NCBI GenBank assembly: GCA_050289805.1
Contig: JBNKGL010000012.1
Location: 54,019-118,018, forward strand
Length of the DNA: 64,000 nt
DNA from: JAUILA01 sp050289805
GTDB lineage: Bacteria > Bacteroidota > Bacteroidia > Cytophagales > Cyclobacteriaceae
Direction: 5' to 3'
The translations under genes were made by a program, and so were the position numbers. The notes beneath the pieces were generated by a model. The model worked only from the letters and a program-made list of their open reading frames with translations, searched no databases and was not told the DNA's origin. Positions 10,701 through 18,501 of the stretch are shown here, one piece after another (the stretch's first letter is position 1; each line of letters starts with the position of its first letter).

Positions 10701-11088
10701 TATACCAGGGCCATTCATATTCGGTATCGGCAGCGGCATGGATACCCATAAAACTTCCTCCTGCCTGAATATATCGCTCGAAGGCATTCTGCTGGCGATA
10801 ATCAAGGACATCACCTGTAGTATTCAGAAAGATCACGAGACTGAAATGCCGAAGAGAATCATCCGTAAAAACAGCGGCGTCTTCTGAATGCACAACATCT
10901 GATCCAAGTTCGGCCGCAATAAGCTTTAAAACTTCAGCTCCATGTTCAATGGATTCATGCCGATACCCTGCTGTTTTGGAAAACACCAGAATAGAATCTG
11001 TGGAAGTAGCGGTGGGGTTCTCCTTGCACCCTGCCAAAATAAGGGCAGCCAATGCAAGCAGAACAACACACCTGGATATTTTTAACAT
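7744..11088 (-). CDS. ThuA / PQQ-type sugar dehydrogenase / PKD / cytochrome c fusion lipoprotein
   Basis: A 1114-residue exported protein. The signal ends in the lipobox LAGC (Cys21). Domains in order: ThuA (about 28-250; VFSKTAGYRHESIEHG, GIHAAADTEYEWPWYNGLVG); glucose/sorbosone dehydrogenase-type beta-propeller (about 265-640; MAVLPDDRVLFIERRG, GLMGLAIDPEFEENNWVYMY, EECCHTGGSIAFD, GDVGPDASED); PKD-like sandwich (about 655-750); class I cytochrome c with CKGCH near residue 866 and a candidate axial Met in GEQAMSAHPD; then a C-terminal carbohydrate-binding-like sandwich (about 945-1114). Such fusions are thought to oxidise sugars in the periplasm and pass electrons to the attached heme. It lies directly downstream of the DUF1080 gene with no gap, so the products probably share a substrate. 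Confidence 0.9.
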   Translation of the reverse strand: MLKISRCVVLLALAALILAGCKENPTATSTDSILVFSKTAGYRHESIEHGAEVLKLIAAELGSDVVHSEDAAVFTDDSLRHFSLVIFLNTTGDVLDYRQQNAFERYIQAGGSFMGIHAAADTEYEWPWYNGLVGAYFNGHPNNPNVREGRVLKTDITHIATDSLPAEWLRNDEWYNYRNVDSTIIPLQRLDEKSYEGGTMNNDHPITWYHSYDGGKAFYTGMGHTVSSFDEEGVRFLLKNAISFLTAGTLDYSKVNTPPVPDDDRFQKVVLESNLYEPTEMAVLPDDRVLFIERRGAVKLYIPEEDSVFQIGELDVFTRFEYGLMGLAIDPEFEENNWVYMYYSPNIERPVNYLSRFQLIGNQFYPDTETIVLEVDVQREECCHTGGSIAFDVEGNLYLSTGDDTNPFASNGYGPMDAREGRKPWDARKSSANTNDLRGKILRIKPLSDGTYSIPEGNLFPVGMKGTRPEIYVMGCRNPYRIAIDQKTGFLYWGDVGPDASEDDSLRGPRGHDEINQARAPGFFGWPMFVANNKPYRQYDFATKQSGAFFNPDKPVNNSPNNTGIQELPPAMPAFVWYPYAFSEEFPLLGSGGRNAMAGPVFYRELFDVNDDTFPAYMEGKLIIYDWIRDVVLLVTMNENGDLVQMEPFLDNIEFSNLIDVDFSRNGVLYTLEYGAGWYTRNEDAKLSRITYYNGNRPPVIRLASESSTVGQIPLQVSLNADGTKDPDGDPVTLTWYLGKEKVGSGKRFDHTFDKPGYYFIYLEAEDNKGAKSREYTIIKSGNDLPEVKIQLSGNRSFYWPGRKVDYEIQVEDSEDGKLSEGRINPADVNFHFDFLEQGYDLTEIAQGHQLPSPSALGQQLLEGQDCKGCHKVQEKSIGPSYSMIAERYTGRDDAVDYLSGKIISGGGGVWGEQAMSAHPDLSQDDAKRIVSYILSLNSDIVDEKDQMPLSGSLQMNMHKADNYNAMYVLTAAYTDSGNAYGRLTGSEQVILRSPRIRAGEATELYRAQMETSGNNHVADNLRNGSRISFSAVDFTGVRAVKIKLSSMPSSEINYKLHLNGEDKRAISLSGNVTESNVLTLPIQDTSGFHAWSVEVESPGGMSVPGIEWIEFIP

Positions 11089-11868
11089 TTAGAAAACCCT
11101 GATTTTAATGTTTTTAAACCAAACCGGATTTCCATGGTCCTGCAGGGAGATATGACCTTTGGTGAATTTGCCAAACCCGGGCATTTCAGCGAATTTGCTT
11201 CCGGCAACGAGTTCAGTCCATTCAGGAGTGGTCATGTCTGCAGAAACAATTTTCACCCCATTCATCCATTGTTCAATTTTTCCATGGTCTGAAACGATTC
11301 GTACGCTGTTCCATTCACCCGGGGGATTCACTACCTTATTGGTGCCCTCAATAAGATCATACAGGTCGCCAACGCGGTGTTTGTCAATTTTGCCATCCGG
11401 ATGACGGTCATCATCGAGAATCTGCATTTCAGGGCCTGTCTGCCATACATAATTGTAGTCAGGAGACTCCTGAACATGATAGATGATGCCGCTGTTGGCT
11501 CCCGAATCTATTTTCCACTCAAGTGAAAGTTCATAATTCTCATAAACATCTTCCGTAATGATGTCACCACCGTGTTTAACCTGCCAGCCTTCTTTCTCTG
11601 CTGTTTCCAGGTACAGGGTTCCATCTTCCACCTGCCATGCTGCACCAATACTGTCACTATTGAAATTTCTCCAGCCATTGGTAGAAACGCCATCAAAAAG
11701 CAATTTCCATCCTGCTGCGATTTCATCTTCTGTAAGTGTATTATCCGCGGGCATTTCTACCACCTCCTCTACTATTTCTGCTTCTTCGTTTGATTCGGCC
11801 GACTTGCCGCATCCCCAAAACAATGTCATGGCCACCAGGCCTGATACAAAATAAGTTATCTTTTTCAT
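11089..11868 (-). CDS. DUF1080 family lipoprotein (3-keto-glycoside hydrolase-like)
   Basis: A 259-residue lipoprotein; the signal ends FWGC (Cys20), followed by an acidic linker. The core (about 45-259) is the DUF1080 concanavalin-like fold: AGWKLLFDGVSTNGWRNF, EDGTLYLET, YENYELSLEWKID, NSGIIYHVQE and the C-terminal GHISLQDHGNPVWFKNIKI. Members have been linked to hydrolysis or lysis of 3-keto-glycosides and often sit beside Gfo/Idh dehydrogenases and sugar isomerase-like barrels, as here. It directly abuts the genes on both sides (stop and start adjacent), so it is co-transcribed. The reaction is inferred from family context, not visible in the sequence. Confidence 0.9.
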   Translation of the reverse strand: MKKITYFVSGLVAMTLFWGCGKSAESNEEAEIVEEVVEMPADNTLTEDEIAAGWKLLFDGVSTNGWRNFNSDSIGAAWQVEDGTLYLETAEKEGWQVKHGGDIITEDVYENYELSLEWKIDSGANSGIIYHVQESPDYNYVWQTGPEMQILDDDRHPDGKIDKHRVGDLYDLIEGTNKVVNPPGEWNSVRIVSDHGKIEQWMNGVKIVSADMTTPEWTELVAGSKFAEMPGFGKFTKGHISLQDHGNPVWFKNIKIRVF

Positions 11869-12924
11869 TTACTTAAGTCCCAGAATTTTCTTGTTAAACT
11901 CATCATCTGCGCCTGTACCGGCAAAATCATCAAAAGCCTTTTCCGTTACCTCAATGATATGGCTGGCAATGAATGGAGCTCCTTCTCTTGCCCCCTGCTC
12001 TGCACTTTTAATAGCACATTCCCATTCCATGATCGCCCAGCCATCGAAACCATACTGGGACAATTTTGTAAATATTCCAGAGAAATCCACCTGGCCGTCG
12101 CCAAGGGATCTGAATCTGCCCGGTCTGTCAACCCATCCCTGGTATCCGCCGTATACGCCGCTTTTTCCCGAAGGATTGAATTCGGCATCTTTTACATGGA
12201 ACATTCTGATCCGCTCGTGATAGAAGTCGATATATTGCAGGTAGTCAAGCTGCTGCAATACAAAATGGCTGGGATCGTACAACAGGTTGCACCTCGCATG
12301 ATTCCCGGTAGCTTCCAGAAATCGTTCATACGTTACACCATCGTGCAGGTCTTCGCCCGGGTGAATCTCGTAACAGACATCCACACCCTGCTCATCAAAA
12401 TAGTTGAGTATAGGGGTCCATCGGCGTGCCAGCTCCTTAAAGCCAGCCTCTACCAGTCCGGCGGGTCGCTGAGGCCATGGATACATGGTATGCCACAATA
12501 AAGCTCCCGAAAATGTCGCATGAACGGATATACCGAAATTACGACTTGCTTTGGCAGCCAGTTTCAATTGATTTACCGCCCATTCGGTTCGCGCAGCAGG
12601 GTTATTTCGAACTTCAGGCGGGGCAAATCCATCGAACATATCATCATAAGCAGGATTTACCGCGACGAGCTGCCCCTGGAGATGGGTTGAGAATTCTGCA
12701 ATTACTACCCCGGCATTCCGGGCTATTTCCTGCATTTCCTGAACGTAATCGGTATCATTGGCCGCGCGCTCAAGATCGATGCAGCGTGCATCCCATGTGG
12801 GTATCTGCACGCCCTTGTATCCAAGGCCTGCTGCCCATTCACAAATATTTTTAAAGTTGTTGAAAGGAGCCTCATCACCCATAAACTGAGCTAGGAAGAT
12901 CCCTGGTCCTTTGATTGTTTTCAT
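11869..12924 (-). CDS. Sugar phosphate isomerase/epimerase family TIM barrel, cytoplasmic
   Basis: A 351-residue xylose-isomerase-like barrel without a signal peptide (start MKTIKGPGIFLAQFMGDEAPF). Conserved acid and histidine segments include VCYEIHPGEDLHDG, LLYDPSHFVLQQLDYLQYI, RIRMFHVKDAEF and GWAIMEWECAIKSAEQGAREG, the latter near the catalytic end of the barrel. Homologues are regularly encoded next to Gfo/Idh/MocA dehydrogenases, as here (14 bp downstream of one). Together they would form a cytoplasmic oxidation/isomerisation pair. It is distinct from the exported barrel at 6870-7739 and shares little sequence with it. Confidence 0.9.
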   Translation of the reverse strand: MKTIKGPGIFLAQFMGDEAPFNNFKNICEWAAGLGYKGVQIPTWDARCIDLERAANDTDYVQEMQEIARNAGVVIAEFSTHLQGQLVAVNPAYDDMFDGFAPPEVRNNPAARTEWAVNQLKLAAKASRNFGISVHATFSGALLWHTMYPWPQRPAGLVEAGFKELARRWTPILNYFDEQGVDVCYEIHPGEDLHDGVTYERFLEATGNHARCNLLYDPSHFVLQQLDYLQYIDFYHERIRMFHVKDAEFNPSGKSGVYGGYQGWVDRPGRFRSLGDGQVDFSGIFTKLSQYGFDGWAIMEWECAIKSAEQGAREGAPFIASHIIEVTEKAFDDFAGTGADDEFNKKILGLK

Positions 12925-12938
12925 TTTGGTTTAAGTGT

Positions 12939-14099
12939 TTAATCGTTAAAAGGAATCCAGATGCCGCCTGCGCGTGAGGATTCCACTACTTTTTCAATAA
13001 ATGCCATTCCACGAACGCCGTCGGCAACATTGGGCACGTCCAGCAGGTCCGGGTCTGGTTTTGTATCCGTCATTCGTGCCCTTAGCTGATGGGCAAAGTT
13101 TTTATAAAGATTGGCAAATGCCTCGATATATCCTTCAGGATGTCCCGCGGGAGTTCTGATATTCTTCTGGGCAACAGGTGAAAGTTCACGATCCGCCCCG
13201 GCCCGCAATAATTCAGCAGGCCTGTCAAGCCATTTCAGCCAAAGCGAATTAGGATCGCTATGACTCCATTCCACTCCTCCTTTATCACCATATGCCCTGA
13301 TCTTTAAATCATTTTCTTCCCCCGCAGCAATTTGCGAAGCCATCAGCACACCGGTCGCGCCATTGTCAAATTCCATCAGCACTGCCCCATCATCATCTAT
13401 TGGGCGTCCTTCAACTACGATATTCAACTGAGCACACAGTCGCTCAATGCGAAGACCGGTTACAAACTCCACCATATTCTCCGCATGTGTCCCGATATCA
13501 CCCATGCATCCGCTAATACCGCTTTTGGCCGGATCCGTCCTCCATGAAGCTCCTTTGTGTCCTGTTTCCTCCTTACGGCGAGAAAGCCATCCCTGGGGAT
13601 ATTCAACATAAACCTTCCGAATGTCGCCCAGCTCACCCTGATTAATCATGTAGCGTGCATGCTTGATCATCGGATAACCGGTATAGGTATGTGTAAGCCC
13701 AAGAAGCAATCCGGTTTCATTCACGAGGATTTGAAGAGATTTGGCTTCTTCAAGCGACAATGCCAGCGGTTTATCAATCATCACATGGAATCCATGCTTC
13801 AATGCAAGGGCTGCAGGTTCAAAATGCACATGATTAGGTGTTACAATGGATACGAAATCCATGCGTTCCCCTTCCGGGAGATCCTTTTCACTGAGGATCA
13901 TTTCTTCAAAATTCTCATAAATTCGATTTTCAGGCAGGAAGAGACTTTTACCTGTATCCATCGATTTTTGCGGATTGCTGCTAAAGGCCCCACAGACCAG
14001 TTCTATTTGCCCGTCAAGGTTTGCAGCCATACGATGAATGGCGCCAATAAAGGCATCTTTACTGCCCCCTACCATTCCCATTCTGATCTTTCTATTCAT
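12939..14099 (-). CDS. Gfo/Idh/MocA family NAD(P)-dependent oxidoreductase
   Basis: A 386-residue dehydrogenase. The Rossmann start is RIRMGMVGGSKDAFIGAIHR; VSIVTPNHVHFEPAALALKHGFHVMIDKPLALS carries the family (E/D)KP motif, here DKP. The C-terminal sheet domain follows from about residue 135 (GISGCMGDIGTHAENMVEF gives the conserved Asp and His). It probably oxidises or reduces a hydroxyl of a free or linked hexose. It is the first gene of the minus-strand operon that runs to 6870, and its start faces the MFS gene across a 162-bp gap holding a LacI-type site at 14172-14187. Confidence 0.92.
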   Translation of the reverse strand: MNRKIRMGMVGGSKDAFIGAIHRMAANLDGQIELVCGAFSSNPQKSMDTGKSLFLPENRIYENFEEMILSEKDLPEGERMDFVSIVTPNHVHFEPAALALKHGFHVMIDKPLALSLEEAKSLQILVNETGLLLGLTHTYTGYPMIKHARYMINQGELGDIRKVYVEYPQGWLSRRKEETGHKGASWRTDPAKSGISGCMGDIGTHAENMVEFVTGLRIERLCAQLNIVVEGRPIDDDGAVLMEFDNGATGVLMASQIAAGEENDLKIRAYGDKGGVEWSHSDPNSLWLKWLDRPAELLRAGADRELSPVAQKNIRTPAGHPEGYIEAFANLYKNFAHQLRARMTDTKPDPDLLDVPNVADGVRGMAFIEKVVESSRAGGIWIPFND

Positions 14100-14171
14100 G
14101 AATATTTATCAATATTGGTTGATCATTTAAATTAAGAAGAAAATAGTGAAAGCTGCCATATTTTTATTCCG

Positions 14172-14187
14172 CAATCGTTTTCGATTG
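14172..14187. promoter_or_regulatory. Candidate LacI-family operator between the Gfo/Idh operon and the MFS gene
   Basis: CAATCGTTTTCGATTG is an inverted repeat with a TTTT centre. Read on the minus strand its first 11 bases are GAAAACGATTG, identical to the site at 49295-49305 before the lacI gene. Its position in a divergent intergenic region fits control of either or both directions. Confidence 0.5.
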
Positions 14188-14261
14188 ATGTAATGTTGTT
14201 CATTTGGGTTTTTTAAATCATATTGTGCAAAAATTTTAACCAACAATTTTCTCTTGAACCT

Positions 14262-15584
14262 ATGAACATGGAATTGAAAGAAAACAGGAACCGGCTGTTC
14301 ATCGCCAGCTGCCTGGCTCTCGTGGTCACATCACTCACATTTGCTCTCCGCGCCAAAATTGAATTTGTTTTTGGAGCCGATTATGGTCTCACAAAAGAAG
14401 AGATCGGTCGTGCTTTCGGGCCGGCATTCTGGGGATTTACATTGGCAATGTTTGCCGGAGGGTTAATTATCGACCTGGTAAAGACAAGAACTGTCATCTG
14501 GTTCGCATTTGCGATGCATTTGATCGGGCTTGTTACCCTTATCCTCGCACGGGATTATACCATGTTATTCCTTGCCAACGTTTTCATAGGTCTCGGAAAT
14601 GGTAGCGTCGAAGCTGCATGCAACCCTCTGGTGGCAACCTTGTTTCCGGATCAAAAGACACGAATGCTCAACAGGTTCCATGTGTGGTTTCCGGGGGGAA
14701 TCGTTATCGGAGGATTGCTGGCATGGATACTCATGGACAACCTGGATCTGAGCTGGCAACTGCTCACCGGATTGCTCTTCATTCCGTTGGCTCTGTACGG
14801 ATTTTTGTTTTTCAATCAGAGAATACCGGAAACTGAACGTGTTATGTCGGGCGTAAGCTATAAAGAGATGTTGCGTAATATCTCTGCTCCATATACGATT
14901 ATCGCTACCGTTTTACTGATGATCCTTATTGCGGCCGGCTGGATCAATGTCGATCTTTCCTCCAACAATACCCTTATAGCCCTGGGAGTTATCGTTGTTC
15001 TGGTATTTATTGAAGGTAAAGGAATCAATAAAATGAGCCTTCTTCTCCCCTTCATGGTATTTTGTATGTTCCTTACCGCATCTACTGAGTTGGGTACGAA
15101 TCAATGGATCAATGCCCTTCTGGAAAGAAGCGGGGTTAACCCGATGATTATTCTGGTGGTAATAACCGGCCTGATGGCGGTGGGACGATTTTACGCCGGC
15201 CCGCTGGTACACCGTCTTAATCCGACGGGAGTTTTGCTTGGATCCGCTATAATTTCATTTCTCGGTTTGTATGCCCTGAGTGTATCTGAAGGCGCCTTCA
15301 TGACCATGTCATCCGCGATTATTTTCGCGATTGGTGTTTGTTACTTCTGGCCTACCATGCTGGGTTTTGTGGCTGAATATGTGCCAAACTCCGGAGCACT
15401 CGGATTGGCGATCATGGGTGGAGCCGGAATGGTTGCGACATCACTGGTATTACCTATTATGGGAGAATCCATTGATACCGCAGGTCCTCAAATGACGCTG
15501 CGGTACATGACCGTGCTTCCGGCTATCCTTATTGTGGCCTTCATCGGACTTCTTATTTATATGAAGAGGAGAAAAGCAGAGTAG
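14262..15584 (+). CDS. Major facilitator superfamily transporter (sugar-type)
   Basis: A 440-residue inner-membrane carrier with about 12 hydrophobic segments. The N-terminal half contains AFGPAFWGFTLAMFAGGLIIDLVKTR (loop 2/3 region), LANVFIGLGNGSVEAACNP and FHVWFPGGIVIGGLL. The C-terminal half contains TGLMAVGRFYAGPLVHRLNP and GVCYFWPTMLGFVAEYVPNSG. The pattern resembles sugar:proton MFS carriers clustered with Gfo/Idh operons. I start at ATG 14262 (MNMELKENRNRLF); a TTG at 14223 is in frame but adds a non-hydrophobic 13-residue lead. It probably imports the substrate of the divergent oxidative operon, with which it shares an operator-like site. Confidence 0.88.
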   Translation: MNMELKENRNRLFIASCLALVVTSLTFALRAKIEFVFGADYGLTKEEIGRAFGPAFWGFTLAMFAGGLIIDLVKTRTVIWFAFAMHLIGLVTLILARDYTMLFLANVFIGLGNGSVEAACNPLVATLFPDQKTRMLNRFHVWFPGGIVIGGLLAWILMDNLDLSWQLLTGLLFIPLALYGFLFFNQRIPETERVMSGVSYKEMLRNISAPYTIIATVLLMILIAAGWINVDLSSNNTLIALGVIVVLVFIEGKGINKMSLLLPFMVFCMFLTASTELGTNQWINALLERSGVNPMIILVVITGLMAVGRFYAGPLVHRLNPTGVLLGSAIISFLGLYALSVSEGAFMTMSSAIIFAIGVCYFWPTMLGFVAEYVPNSGALGLAIMGGAGMVATSLVLPIMGESIDTAGPQMTLRYMTVLPAILIVAFIGLLIYMKRRKAE

Positions 15585-15585
15585 C

Positions 15586-16746
15586 TTATTTCTTGCCTGG
15601 AAAACCAAATCTTGCCAGGATCAATGCAATTGCGGTAAGACACATCAGGAGTATAAAGCTCCTGGTGAGGTCCTGGTATTCTGCTACAAATCCAATCGCA
15701 ACCGGACCGAGTAGAAATCCGGCATATCCGGCGCTGCCTACCGAAGCAATTCCATAAGATGAGGAAACACCCGGAGTAGAGCCGGAAATACTGAATAAAA
15801 CGGGAACAACGGAAGAAAATCCGGCTCCAATTAATGCAAAACCGGTAAGTGCCACAGCAAATCCGCCAGTGAGTGTCAGGAGGAAACCTGCAAGCGCAAT
15901 TACACATCCCAGCATCAGTACTTTTTGCTGACCGAAATTAGCGGATAGCTCGTCCCCGTAAAACCGCCCGATTGTCATGGTAAATGAAAATGCCGCATAA
16001 CCCAAGCCAAGTAAATGAGATGGGGCATTGATAACATCATCCAGGAAAATGGCACTCCAATCGGCAACCGACCCCTCCGCCATCATGATACAGAACCCAA
16101 TAATCGCCAGGGGAAGTAATGGCCCTTTGGGAATAGCAAATATTGGTTCATTCCCGTTGGAGTGGTCATCCTTTTCATGCATAACCTCTGGCCTGATAAA
16201 AACAAAATCGATTATAATCACAATAACAGCCGTTGTTAGCATCTGGGTACCCATCCCAATGCCGAGCCCGGCAATCAGGCTTCCAAGTGACGCACCAATA
16301 ATACCACCCAGACTAAAGAATCCATGGGTCATAGCCATAATTTTCACCCCGTCGCGCTTCTCAAATATGCTCACAACAGAATTCATGGATATGTCGGTAA
16401 ATCCCATGGTAAATCCAAAAAACAACAGACTGATACACAATGAAACATAGGTAGATGCAAGCAACGGGAATACCGATGATACCGAAAGAAGGAATAGACT
16501 CAGGGTCATTACCCTTCCCTCTCCAAATCTCCTGTTGATGGTGTGACTCATCAGCATCGCGACCAGTGCGCCCGAAGGGATGAAAAATAGCGCCAGTCCG
16601 ATCTGAGCCTCGGAAAGACCCAATTTATCACGAACGTCCGGTAACCTCGTAACCCAGAAAGCAAAAAATATACTCATCAGCAAAAATGTGAGTCCAACAC
16701 TTCTGTACTTACCTGAGCGTAAATAGCGTAACAGTTTTCTAACCAT
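15586..16746 (-). CDS. MFS transporter, YbjJ/fucose-permease-like
   Basis: A 386-residue inner-membrane protein with 12 predicted helices. Signature segments are FFAFWVTRLPDVRDKLGLSEAQIGLALFF at the N-terminus, GFTMGFTDISMNSVVSIFEKR, MTHGFFSLGGIIGASLG (the family's MH.FFSLGG motif) and AEGSVADWSAIFL in helix 7. This order is that of the YbjJ-type group within MFS. It is convergent with the MFS gene at 14262, with one base between the stop codons. No substrate can be read from the sequence, though every identified transporter nearby is of a sugar type. Confidence 0.88.
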   Translation of the reverse strand: MVRKLLRYLRSGKYRSVGLTFLLMSIFFAFWVTRLPDVRDKLGLSEAQIGLALFFIPSGALVAMLMSHTINRRFGEGRVMTLSLFLLSVSSVFPLLASTYVSLCISLLFFGFTMGFTDISMNSVVSIFEKRDGVKIMAMTHGFFSLGGIIGASLGSLIAGLGIGMGTQMLTTAVIVIIIDFVFIRPEVMHEKDDHSNGNEPIFAIPKGPLLPLAIIGFCIMMAEGSVADWSAIFLDDVINAPSHLLGLGYAAFSFTMTIGRFYGDELSANFGQQKVLMLGCVIALAGFLLTLTGGFAVALTGFALIGAGFSSVVPVLFSISGSTPGVSSSYGIASVGSAGYAGFLLGPVAIGFVAEYQDLTRSFILLMCLTAIALILARFGFPGKK

Positions 16747-16793
16747 TTTAAGCTGACTTTTTGCTGAAAATATCCCTAACTTGCATCCTTATC

Positions 16794-17048
16794 ATGGAAA
16801 TTGAAATACTTGGTCTTACCGCAGGCTTTCTAACTACCGTTGCTTTTGTTCCGCAGGTGTATAAAACCTGGAAAACACGGTCTGCAAAGGATATTAGCCT
16901 TAATATGTTTTTGATGTTTTGTACCGGCGTATCGCTTTGGCTCATTTATGGCATCATGATTGAGAGTATATCAATAATTATTTCGAATATACTTACATTG
17001 ATATTGGCTTTATCAATTTTGTTTTTTAAAATCCGTTATCGGGATTAA
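16794..17048 (+). CDS. SemiSWEET sugar transporter (PQ-loop family)
   Basis: An 84-residue protein with three membrane helices. The first repeat carries the PQ-loop motif FVPQVYKTWKTRSAKDIS, followed by LNMFLMFCTGVSLWLIYGI and a third helix. SemiSWEETs dimerise to form a passive sugar or sucrose pore. I use the ATG at 16794 (MEIEILGLTAGF); an earlier in-frame start at 16761 would lie close to the divergent MFS gene and add a non-conserved lead. It is divergent from the MFS carrier at 15586-16746, from which it is separated by only 47 bp. Confidence 0.9.
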   Translation: MEIEILGLTAGFLTTVAFVPQVYKTWKTRSAKDISLNMFLMFCTGVSLWLIYGIMIESISIIISNILTLILALSILFFKIRYRD

Positions 17049-17091
17049 ATTGATGGCTAATGCATAGTTTGTCTATATATTGTTGTGCCTT

Positions 17092-17892
17092 ATGAAACGT
17101 TTAATTCTTACCCTTCCGGTACTGATGTTTGTCTCTTCGGTGATCAACGCACAGGATTGCAGTCCGTGCGTAGCCATCGACAAACTTCAGATCACATCAC
17201 CCATCAACCCGACCGACACACTTGCCCAGCTGAATGGGGGAACACGAGTAGGGATGTATATTCAAATTGACAATGCGTCAATTTTGGGCATTGCCCCGGA
17301 TTATACGCGTCTACTTGATTTTTCCGATGACAAAAAAGCGAATTTGCTTCGCAAAGGTGAGACGATCGAAAATTATTTTGAAGATTATATCCAGCAGGAA
17401 TCGCAGCAAGGCGGACAACTTGATTTCGTAAAGAATGGTTTCGACTACAACTCGATTTCTTTGGGCCGGGATCATCACTCCATCGCTATTGATATCAAGT
17501 CACTCGCCAAACCTACCAATGGTGCTCAAACGCTTTATCTGGAGGGCCAGGTTGGATTGTATATAGACGCAAATGCCACGGAAGAAGTATTGGCAAAAAA
17601 TGTTAATTTAAAAAAGGATGAGCCTGTGACCATTTCGGTACGTGACCGGAATATCACCTTTACATTTCTCAGATCGCAGACGTCAGGCCCTTTAACCACA
17701 CATATTTTCAGGTATGAATCGAATTTACCGGTATTGGGGATCTCTGAAAGCGCTTCACGAACGCCTCAGGAACAAATTGCTGTACAACAGGTTGAAGTAT
17801 CAGGCTTCGACAATATTCAATTAATGGTTGAGATACCAAAAGTGGATGTACGGGAAATACCTTTTACACTTCGGTTTGGGTTAGGACTCTAA
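17092..17892 (+). CDS. Hypothetical secreted protein, 266 aa
   Basis: It starts MKRLILTLPVLMFVSSVINAQ, a standard Sec signal cleaved after NAQ, then DCSPC close to the mature N-terminus. The rest is beta-strand-rich without repeats or catalytic motifs that I can identify. The ATG at 17092 gives a clean signal; the in-frame TTG at 17080 only adds four residues. The stop overlaps the convergent beta-barrel gene by 4 bp. No family is recognised; the location is probably periplasmic or secreted. Confidence 0.75.
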   Translation: MKRLILTLPVLMFVSSVINAQDCSPCVAIDKLQITSPINPTDTLAQLNGGTRVGMYIQIDNASILGIAPDYTRLLDFSDDKKANLLRKGETIENYFEDYIQQESQQGGQLDFVKNGFDYNSISLGRDHHSIAIDIKSLAKPTNGAQTLYLEGQVGLYIDANATEEVLAKNVNLKKDEPVTISVRDRNITFTFLRSQTSGPLTTHIFRYESNLPVLGISESASRTPQEQIAVQQVEVSGFDNIQLMVEIPKVDVREIPFTLRFGLGL

Positions 17893-18437
17893 AAGCGTTT
17901 ACCTACACCCAATCCGAATGAAAAGGTGTCGTAGGCATTACGGCGCACATCATGAAAAAATACCGGGTGCAGATCCCAATTATTCCCAATCTCAATTTCA
18001 TATTCCACGCCAAACCTGGTTACAAAAAAGTTTTCATGGGATTCCAGTTCCGCACCTGGACCGAAATATACCGTAAGCCCCTTATAAACATTAATAATTA
18101 CATCAAACGTGATGAGCACCGGGTAATCACGTTCGATAATGATGTCATTTTCTTCCACAACCTGGAAATGCAAAAGCTCCAGGTCGTTGTGTAACCCAAT
18201 GGCAAATCGATTACTGAACCAGTACTCGATATCTAAACCGAAGGACGGCAGAATAGCAACATCTTTTCCCACACGGGTATCTTTAGGAAGATAGGTATGA
18301 CCGATGGATGCGGTTAAACGTAGCGGCCTCCGTTTTGTCTCCAGGGATTCTTCCTGAGAAAATAACGGGCCCGCCAAAAAAAGCAACAAAGCGGATAGCA
18401 AAAAAGTGTTTAACATCCGGAGTGATCGATTCTTCAT
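17889..18437 (-). CDS. Outer-membrane beta-barrel-like protein, 182 aa
   Basis: A signal peptide (LLSALLLFLAGPLFSQ) is followed by alternating hydrophobic/polar strands typical of a small porin-like barrel: LRLTASIGHTYLPKD, SFGLDIEYWFSNRFAIGLHNDLEL, VYFGPGAELES, RFGVEYEIEIGNNWDLHP and a C-terminal FGLGVGKRF ending in aromatic Phe, as in barrel proteins inserted by BamA. There is no enzymatic motif. It may be a small structural or binding outer-membrane protein. Confidence 0.75.
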   Translation of the reverse strand: MKNRSLRMLNTFLLSALLLFLAGPLFSQEESLETKRRPLRLTASIGHTYLPKDTRVGKDVAILPSFGLDIEYWFSNRFAIGLHNDLELLHFQVVEENDIIIERDYPVLITFDVIINVYKGLTVYFGPGAELESHENFFVTRFGVEYEIEIGNNWDLHPVFFHDVRRNAYDTFSFGLGVGKRF

Positions 18438-18501
18438 GTGACAAATCTACACCCGGCGCCTAACTGGGAATGTTACATAAGTTACATGGGAAACAGAATG
18501 A

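Noticed and set aside
12477..12854. 125-aa plus-strand ORF inside the isomerase gene
   Set aside because: Antisense shadow of the 11869-12924 gene; no support from motif or spacing.
14240..14260. TATAATTG core at the same 63.5-bp distance before the MFS gene
   Set aside because: The expected position holds no such element, so the susC/susE-like spacing rule does not extend to the 14-kb site.
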